The position numbers and the translations under genes are program-made. 8,102 bases of DNA from an uncultured Clostridia bacterium. Lineage in GTDB: Bacteria > Bacillota > Clostridia > Oscillospirales > CAG-272. Shown one piece after another: positions 4,732-8,102 of the stretch. The stretch's first letter is position 1. Every line of letters starts with the position of its first letter. The notes under the pieces are model-generated. The model made no database searches, was not told the DNA's origin, and saw only the letters and a list, made by a program, of their open reading frames with translations. The stretch covers positions 1-8,102 of the forward strand of contig CAMOHW010000034.1 of the NCBI GenBank assembly GCA_946615525.1, given 5' to 3'.

Positions 4732-5703
4732 ATGACGATTCCTGTTTTTTATGCTTGCGACGATAAGTTTTTGAAATACACGATCGTTTCGCTGACTTCG
4801 ATGATGCAAAATGCCTCGAAAAAGCGGGACTATCATGTGTATATTCTGCATACCAACATTCCCGAAACTTCCCGGGCACGGGTGCTTTCCCTGCAAAACG
4901 AGAACTTTGCCATTTCGTTTGTGAATGTGACCGACTACCTGGACTCTATCTCCGAGCGGCTTCCGCTCCGCCATTACTACAACAAGACCACCTATTTCCG
5001 CTTCTTCATTGCCGAGATGTTTCCCGAATATGACAAAGCGATCTACCTGGACAGCGATACCATTGTGCAGGGGAACATTGCCCGACTTTATGATACCAAC
5101 ATCGGTTCCTGCTATCTGGGCGCCGCCCACGAGCAGGCAATGGCGCAGGTGGATGTTTTCGGCACCTACTGTGAGCGCGTGGTCGGCGTTTCCCGCAAGG
5201 ATTACTTCAACGCCGGCGTGATGCTGATCAACTGCGAGCAGTTCCGGCTGCACCGCGTGCTGGATCGCTTTATCCACTACCTGGGCGTTTACAATTTTGC
5301 CGTTACGCAGGACGAGGATTACCTCAACCTGATCTGCAAAAACCGCGTTCACCATCTGGATCAGCGTTGGAACACCGAATTGACCGACGGACTGACTTAC
5401 TCCTATGATGTTCGCAAGGGATATATCCTGCACTACATTATGGTCAACAAACCCTGGCACTACGAAAATTGCCGCCTGGCGGACCTCTTTTGGCGCTACG
5501 CCGCCAAGACCTCGGAATACGAGGTCCTGCGCGCCGAGTTGGAGCGCTACACCGACGAGGAGCGCGAGCGCGACCGCCGGAGCGCCGACAACCTTTACCA
5601 AATGGCAATTTCCGAAACCGAAAAGGTCGCCCTTCGCCCGGCGCGCAGTCAGCGCCCGTTGCGTTGGAGCAACCCCGTCCTGGTCTATCAAAAATCAGAA
5701 TAA
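4732..5703 (+). CDS. Family 8 glycosyltransferase (GT8, LgtC-like)
   Basis: The product transfers a sugar from a nucleotide-sugar donor (UDP-glucose or UDP-galactose in known members) to a glycan or lipid acceptor, probably for a cell-surface polymer. The 323-residue protein shows a GT-A fold in order: PVFYACDDKFLKYTIVSLTS (4-23), the donor-site region NKTTYFRFFIAEMFPEYDKAIYLDSDTIV with the metal-binding DxD at Asp107/Asp109, then DYFNAGVMLINCEQFR (157-172) and DEDYLNLIC. Near the C-terminus HYIMVNKPW (234-242) corresponds to the HxxGxxKPW motif, but with Met for Gly. Residues 260-300 are a charged helical extension. No signal peptide or membrane span is seen, so it probably acts at the inner membrane face. 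AAGGAG (4721-4726) lies 5 nt before the ATG. It is a single gene with its own promoter and terminator. Acceptor and product are unknown. Confidence 0.92.
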   Translation: MTIPVFYACDDKFLKYTIVSLTSMMQNASKKRDYHVYILHTNIPETSRARVLSLQNENFAISFVNVTDYLDSISERLPLRHYYNKTTYFRFFIAEMFPEYDKAIYLDSDTIVQGNIARLYDTNIGSCYLGAAHEQAMAQVDVFGTYCERVVGVSRKDYFNAGVMLINCEQFRLHRVLDRFIHYLGVYNFAVTQDEDYLNLICKNRVHHLDQRWNTELTDGLTYSYDVRKGYILHYIMVNKPWHYENCRLADLFWRYAAKTSEYEVLRAELERYTDEERERDRRSADNLYQMAISETEKVALRPARSQRPLRWSNPVLVYQKSE

Positions 5704-5704
5704 C

Positions 5705-5742
5705 AAAAGCCGATGGAACTTTGATGTTCCATCGGCTTTTTC
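5705..5742. terminator. Bidirectional terminator between GT8 and malQ
   Basis: A perfect 15-bp stem is formed by 5705-5719 and 5726-5740 around a 6-nt loop. It has a T-run on the plus side (TTTTTC) and AAAA on the other side, giving a U-run on the minus strand. It can therefore end both converging genes, whose stop codons are only 39 bp apart. Confidence 0.93.
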
Positions 5743-7191
5743 TTATCTTCTTCCGTAAAGCGTATTCCAACGCAAAAAGCGGGCTTGGTCAACGCCGTCA
5801 AGTTGCTCGCGCAACAGGCGGTAGGACCAGTTGCCGTCGGCTTTGCCGGGGGTGTTCAGGCGGGTATCGCTTCCGTAAAGGAGCAGGTCCTGCACCGGGA
5901 AGATGACCGTTCCCGCGTGACTTGCCAACAGGGTTTGCAGGATTTTGGGGTAGCAACGGTTCCAATCGTCGCCGTCGTAGCCGAAATATTGCAAGACGCG
6001 CTCGCGTGTGGCTTCGTCCAACTCCCAAACATAGCCCAAAAGGGTGTTGTTATCGTGCGTTCCGGTATAGGCAACGCAGTTGGAAGGATAGTTGTGGGGC
6101 AGGTGCGGCGAGTTTGAGTCGCCCAAAAAGGCGAACTGCAAGACCCGCATTCCGGGAAAGCCGCTCTTTTCCACCAGGGCGCGGACCTCGTCGGTAATGA
6201 CGCCCAGATCCTCGGCGATCATGCGCTTGCCGCGGCATACCGGCGCAAGCGCGCGCAAAAGTTCCATACCCGGACCTTTCTTCCACTTGCCGTTGCGCGC
6301 GGTGGTTTCGGTTGCCGGAATGGCATAGTAGGACTCCAAACCGCGAAAATGGTCGATGCGAACGCCGTCAAACAATTCCATTTGGAACTTGACGCGCTCC
6401 TGCCACCAGCAATATCCGTCGGCTTTCATGGCTTTCCAATCGTAGAGCGGATTGCCCCAAAGTTGCCCGTCCGCTGAAAAATAGTCGGGCGGAACGCCGG
6501 CAACCAGCGCGGGGTTGCCATCCTTGCCCAACAGGAACAGGTCCCGGTTTGCCCAAACATCGGCACTGTCGTAGGCAACATAAATGGGAATATCGCCAAT
6601 GATCTCGATCCCTTTCTTTTGTGCGTAGGCGCGCACCTGCATCCACTGGCGGTATGCCTCGTATTGCGTAAACTGCCAGGCAAACAGAACCTCGGGGTCA
6701 TAGTCCCCGGTGCTCCATTCGTTCCAGGCGCGCTCGCCGTTTGCCGTTTTGAGCGCCATAAAACGGCAGAACTCCGCCGTTTTTGGGTGCGCCTGCAAAA
6801 AAGTTTCAATCGGTTTTCTATCTTTGACCCTGCGCGAAACGGTATGTAGGAGCGCAAAGCGCTCTTGTTTCAGGCGCGCAAACTCGCAGGCATAGGGGGT
6901 TTGCTCCTTTGCGGCGGCAAGTTCGGCTTTGGTAAGCAACCCTTCCTCAAAAAGGGTGGGCAGATCGATAAAATCGGGATTGATGCTGAACGCGCCGGTA
7001 GATTTGTAGGGCGAGTTGCAGTCATCGGGCAGGCAGAACGGTAACACCTGCCAAATGCGAAAACCGCCCGAGGCGAGAAAATCGATCCATTCGCGCGCCG
7101 GCGCGCCGAACGATCCCTCGGAATAGCCCCCCCAAAGGGAGGAGATATGCAGTAAAACGCCGCTTGCACGGCTCAAATGCTGTTGTTTCAT
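5743..7191 (-). CDS. malQ: 4-alpha-glucanotransferase (amylomaltase, GH77)
   Basis: Amylomaltase moves alpha-1,4-glucan segments between maltooligosaccharides and releases glucose, a cytoplasmic step of maltose, starch or glycogen use. The 482-residue protein has the typical length of the short bacterial GH77 form and covers the whole barrel: RASGVLLHISSL (8-19), GFRIWQVLPFCL (43-54), NSPYKSTGAFSINP (59-72), IIGDIPIYVAYDSADVWAN (197-215) and GVPPDYFSADGQLWGNPLYDW (232-252). Catalytic residues are the nucleophile Asp280 (GVRIDHFRG), the acid/base Glu327 (AEDLG) and Asp380 (THDNNT), with spacing close to that of the Thermus enzyme. The start is ATG 7191-7189, with GGA 6 nt and AAAGG 14 nt upstream. 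It appears complete and active. No glycogen phosphorylase, debranching enzyme or maltose transporter gene lies next to it, and it has its own promoter, so it appears to be a single-gene unit. Confidence 0.97.
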   Translation of the reverse strand: MKQQHLSRASGVLLHISSLWGGYSEGSFGAPAREWIDFLASGGFRIWQVLPFCLPDDCNSPYKSTGAFSINPDFIDLPTLFEEGLLTKAELAAAKEQTPYACEFARLKQERFALLHTVSRRVKDRKPIETFLQAHPKTAEFCRFMALKTANGERAWNEWSTGDYDPEVLFAWQFTQYEAYRQWMQVRAYAQKKGIEIIGDIPIYVAYDSADVWANRDLFLLGKDGNPALVAGVPPDYFSADGQLWGNPLYDWKAMKADGYCWWQERVKFQMELFDGVRIDHFRGLESYYAIPATETTARNGKWKKGPGMELLRALAPVCRGKRMIAEDLGVITDEVRALVEKSGFPGMRVLQFAFLGDSNSPHLPHNYPSNCVAYTGTHDNNTLLGYVWELDEATRERVLQYFGYDGDDWNRCYPKILQTLLASHAGTVIFPVQDLLLYGSDTRLNTPGKADGNWSYRLLREQLDGVDQARFLRWNTLYGRR

Positions 7192-7238
7192 GGTGAATCC
7201 AATCGCCTTTCTTCGGCGGGGTCCTCCCCGTCCCTTTC

Positions 7239-7267
7239 ATTATACGCAAAAAACGTCCTTTTTTCAA
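7239..7267 (-). promoter_or_regulatory. malQ promoter
   Basis: On the minus strand TTGAAA (7267-7262) and TATAAT (7244-7239) are separated by 17 bp. Transcription would start near 7232, about 40 nt before the ATG. A small GC-rich inverted repeat, CGGGG/CCCCG (7217-7221 with 7226-7230), lies within that leader and might affect translation or bind a regulator. Confidence 0.75.
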
Positions 7268-7338
7268 GCAAAACCACAACATTTCCGCAAATTTCCTGCG
7301 GAAAAAGAAGTGCGGTTGCTGTTTTTTCGGTTTTGTTC

Positions 7339-7367
7339 TTGACAAAGCGACAAAATGCCCATATAAT
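7339..7367 (+). promoter_or_regulatory. Aspartate kinase promoter, full consensus
   Basis: TTGACA (7339-7344) and TATAAT (7362-7367) are both perfect matches with a 17-bp spacer. The start of transcription near 7374 leaves a leader of only about 33 nt, too short for a lysine riboswitch or T-box. No attenuator hairpin is visible, so control is more likely allosteric or by a DNA-binding protein. Confidence 0.88.
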
Positions 7368-7406
7368 AAAGTGTAGATTTAGTTTCCTGAAAGGATTTTA
7401 GACGAT

Positions 7407-8102
7407 ATGAAAATCAAAGTAGTCAAATTCGGCGGTTCTTCCCTTGCCGACGCCGAACATTTTCGTCGCGTTGCCGATATCGTCAAAGCCGATCCCGAGC
7501 GCCGCTATGTGGTGGCTTCCGCCCCGGGAAAACGCTTTTCCGACGATATCAAGGTGACCGACCTGCTTTACCATTGCTATGAGCTGGCACACGATCACGA
7601 GAGCATTGACGATTGCTTTGCCCAAATTGCCGAGCGCTACAACAGCATCATTCGCGATCTTGGGCTGAACTTTGACATCGGCGGCGAACTGGACTATATC
7701 AAAAACGCGATCCTGCACCATTCGGGGCGCGATTTTGCCGCTTCCCGCGGGGAATACCTCAACTCGCTGATCCTGGCAAAATACCTGGGCTTTGCCTTTA
7801 TTGACGCAGAATCGGCGGTCTGCTTCCGCGACAACGGCAGTTTTGACGAGGAAAAAACCAACACGATCCTGCGCGAAGAACTTGCCGCCCATCCTTATGC
7901 CGTCATTCCCGGTTTTTACGGCGTGATGCCCAACGGCACCATTAAGACCTTCAGCCGCGGCGGATCGGATATTACCGGCTCGCTGGTCGCCCGCGCGGCG
8001 GAGGCAGCGCTCTACGAAAACTGGACCGACGTTTCCGGCTGTTTGATGGCGGACCCCCGCATTGTGAAAAACCCCCGCCCCATTCGCGTTGTGACCTACC
8101 GC
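7407..8102 (+). CDS. lysC: Aspartate kinase, N-terminal part (cut by window edge)
   Basis: The enzyme phosphorylates L-aspartate with ATP, the first step to lysine, diaminopimelate, threonine and methionine. The visible 232 residues are the catalytic amino-acid-kinase domain. VKFGGSSLAD (6-15) is the nucleotide-binding start, VVASAPGKRFSDDIKVTDLLY (35-55) is typical of Firmicute forms, SRGEYLNSLILAKYL (113-127) contributes to the aspartate site, and SRGGSDITGSLVARA (183-197) with WTDVSGCLMADPR (206-218) form the C-terminal half of the active site. A full-length enzyme has about 400-460 residues with two ACT domains, so about half lies past the right edge. GAAAGGA (7389-7395) precedes the ATG by 11 nt. 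The symbol is tentative, as Firmicutes often have several paralogues (lysC, dapG, thrD) and the ACT domains that decide feedback inhibition are not seen. Confidence 0.95.
   Translation, partial: MKIKVVKFGGSSLADAEHFRRVADIVKADPERRYVVASAPGKRFSDDIKVTDLLYHCYELAHDHESIDDCFAQIAERYNSIIRDLGLNFDIGGELDYIKNAILHHSGRDFAASRGEYLNSLILAKYLGFAFIDAESAVCFRDNGSFDEEKTNTILREELAAHPYAVIPGFYGVMPNGTIKTFSRGGSDITGSLVARAAEAALYENWTDVSGCLMADPRIVKNPRPIRVVTYR

Noticed and set aside
4597..5691. 364-residue minus-strand frame
   Set aside because: It is the exact shadow of the GT8 gene, whose motifs are unmistakable on the plus strand.
7217..7230. CGGGG/CCCCG hairpin as a terminator
   Set aside because: The stem is only 5 bp, there is no T-run, and it lies in the malQ leader. 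At most it is a minor leader structure.
7368..7406. Lysine riboswitch or T-box before aspartate kinase
   Set aside because: The predicted leader is only about 33 nt and the sequence upstream is occupied by promoters, so there is no room for either RNA.
1..8102. Mobile element, prophage, defence island or CRISPR array
   Set aside because: No transposase, integrase, phage gene, terminal inverted repeats or spaced repeats were seen. Gene content is housekeeping and composition is uniform.

Overview
The window looks like chromosomal DNA of a Gram-positive, spore-forming Firmicute, most likely a Clostridia-class anaerobe. The grounds are a SpoIVB-type sporulation peptidase, AAGGAGG-type ribosome binding sites, consensus vegetative promoters with 17-bp spacers, U-tract hairpin terminators and a clostridial-style aspartate kinase. 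Base composition and codon use look even across the genes, and I see no phage, transposon, CRISPR, tRNA or rRNA.

Layout from left to right. (1) 1-222 (+) encodes the tail of a Clp-type AAA+ module (DKAIDLMDEAGA signature) with a linker made of four 21-bp repeats. (2) About 214-1146 (-) is spoIVB, with an N-terminal anchor, PDZ domain and catalytic His, but it stops resembling SpoIVB at about 214, before the catalytic Ser motif. Items 1 and 2 face each other and meet at an abrupt junction at about 200-226, which looks like a rearrangement or an assembly chimera. (3) 1147-1517 is a divergent intergenic region with a good promoter. (4) 1518-2471 (+) is a protein of unknown function with an acidic repeat linker and a conserved-looking C-terminal domain. 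(5) 2630-2896 (+) is rpsT (ribosomal protein S20), with its own extended -10 promoter, A-tracts and a strong terminator. (6) 3027-3812 and 3825-4415 (+) form a two-gene unit: a CmpB-family (PF06541) membrane protein and an XRE regulator with a four-helix membrane tail, closed by a terminator. (7) 4732-5703 (+) is a family 8 glycosyltransferase. (8) 5743-7191 (-) is malQ (4-alpha-glucanotransferase), converging on the glycosyltransferase through one bidirectional terminator. (9) 7407-8102 (+) is the N-terminal half of aspartate kinase behind a perfect consensus promoter.

The genes are mostly independent single-gene transcription units of housekeeping type (translation, glycan metabolism, amino acid synthesis, sporulation). 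The only likely operon is the CmpB/XRE pair. I did not find a convincing new multi-gene system. The points most worth checking are the clp/spoIVB junction, the unknown-function protein at 1518-2471 and the CmpB/membrane-regulator pair.
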